A stretch of 5,972 nucleotides of DNA from SURF-24 sp964537965. GTDB lineage: Bacteria; Bacteroidota; Ignavibacteria; Ignavibacteriales; SURF-24. Below, piece after piece: positions 5,722 through 5,972 of this stretch. The position numbers were made by a program, and so were the translations under genes. Under the pieces are notes generated by a model that saw only the letters and a list, made by a program, of their open reading frames with translations, did no database searches and had not been told where the DNA came from. The DNA is taken from contig CAZIDB010000270.1 of NCBI GenBank assembly GCA_964537965.1, positions 1 through 5,972 of the forward strand, written 5' to 3'. The first letter of the stretch is position 1; every line of letters begins with the position of its first letter.

Positions 5722-5972
5722 TTACTTAATTAAAATCATCTTCCTGGAAACCGATATATCTCCGTACTTCAGGTTATAGAAATAAATCCCGGAAGATACT
5801 TCATTTCCAAAATTGTCTTTACCATCCCACGTTACAGAATATTCACCGGCATTCTTATTTTCATTAACAAGAGTCTTTATTTCTCTGCCAAGCATATCGT
5901 AAACCCCTAATCGAAATGGCGAACTGCGGTTCGCCCCTACAACAGGAATAGTAAATTTTATTTTACAGTACA
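5722..5972 (-). CDS. Secreted protein with C-terminal type IX secretion sorting domain (5' end outside window)
   Basis: Reading the minus strand from the right edge, 82 residues end at a TAA stop (5722-5724). They form a classic type A T9SS (Por) C-terminal sorting domain: KIKFTIP, then VYDMLGREIKTLVN, AGEYSVTWDG, GNEVSSGIYFYNL, and a basic SRKMILIK end. Such domains direct export across the outer membrane by the type IX system and are then cleaved, so this is the tail of a surface-attached or secreted protein whose functional part lies beyond the window. Between KIKFTIP and VYDMLG sits an insert-like stretch, VVGANRSSPFRLG, encoded by a palindromic sequence. The gene is convergent with the DinB-family gene. 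No good terminator was found on its strand in the 125-base gap. Confidence 0.9.
   Translation of the reverse strand, partial: YCKIKFTIPVVGANRSSPFRLGVYDMLGREIKTLVNENKNAGEYSVTWDGKDNFGNEVSSGIYFYNLKYGDISVSRKMILIK
5918..5940 (-). repeat. Short palindromic repeat inserted in frame in the sorting domain
   Basis: On the plus strand GGCGAAC (5918-5924) pairs with GTTCGCC (5929-5935) around TGCG, and a T-G pair extends the hairpin. On the coding strand it reads as GTAGGGGCGAACCGC followed by AGTTCGCC and encodes VGANRSSP. It sits in the loop between the first two strands of the sorting domain, which tolerates extra residues. It is more GC-rich than its surroundings. It resembles the GTAGGGGCGAAC-type palindromes that I recall as dispersed repeats in many bacterial genomes; that family assignment is from memory. 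Confidence 0.6.

Overview
The window is AT-rich DNA that reads like a member of the Bacteroidota/Ignavibacteriota (FCB) group. The best evidence for this is the C-terminal type IX secretion sorting domain at the right edge on the minus strand. That lineage is an inference, not a sequence match. Coding density is high. Five complete genes and two edge-truncated genes are supported, and no rRNA, tRNA, CRISPR array or insertion sequence is visible.

Layout. Bases 1-962 (+) hold the C-terminal half of the RecG branch-migration helicase, entering at its DExH box. An extremely AT-rich 246-base gap follows. It carries a weak hairpin at the recG stop codon, repeated GAAAAAATTTT-type tracts, a perfect 14-base palindrome and an AAGGAG box. 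Bases 1209-4966 (+) form one tight four-gene operon: two tandem ATP-grasp ligases of the D-Ala-D-Ala ligase type, a GNAT acetyltransferase and a lysine 2,3-aminomutase-like (KamA) radical SAM enzyme. Junctions are a 4-base ATGA overlap, a 23-base overlap and a 17-base gap. A strong intrinsic terminator (4996-5050) closes it. Bases 5129-5596 (+) encode a stand-alone DinB-family metal-binding protein. After a 125-base gap with a 21-base tandem duplication, the end of a secreted protein gene runs convergently on the minus strand (5722-5972). A short palindromic sequence is inserted in frame inside its sorting domain.

How the genes may work together. The four-gene operon is the interesting part. 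KamA enzymes isomerise L-lysine to L-beta-lysine, and this one keeps the two aspartates that recognise the lysine side chain. ATP-grasp ligases join a carboxylate to an amine using ATP, and GNAT enzymes acylate amines. Together they look like a small pathway that makes a beta-amino acid, couples it into a short peptide or amide with two different ligases, and N-acylates it. Both ligases lack the N-terminal signature and the active-site Tyr of true D-Ala-D-Ala ligases, so cell-wall D-Ala-D-Ala synthesis is unlikely. The end product cannot be read from the sequence.
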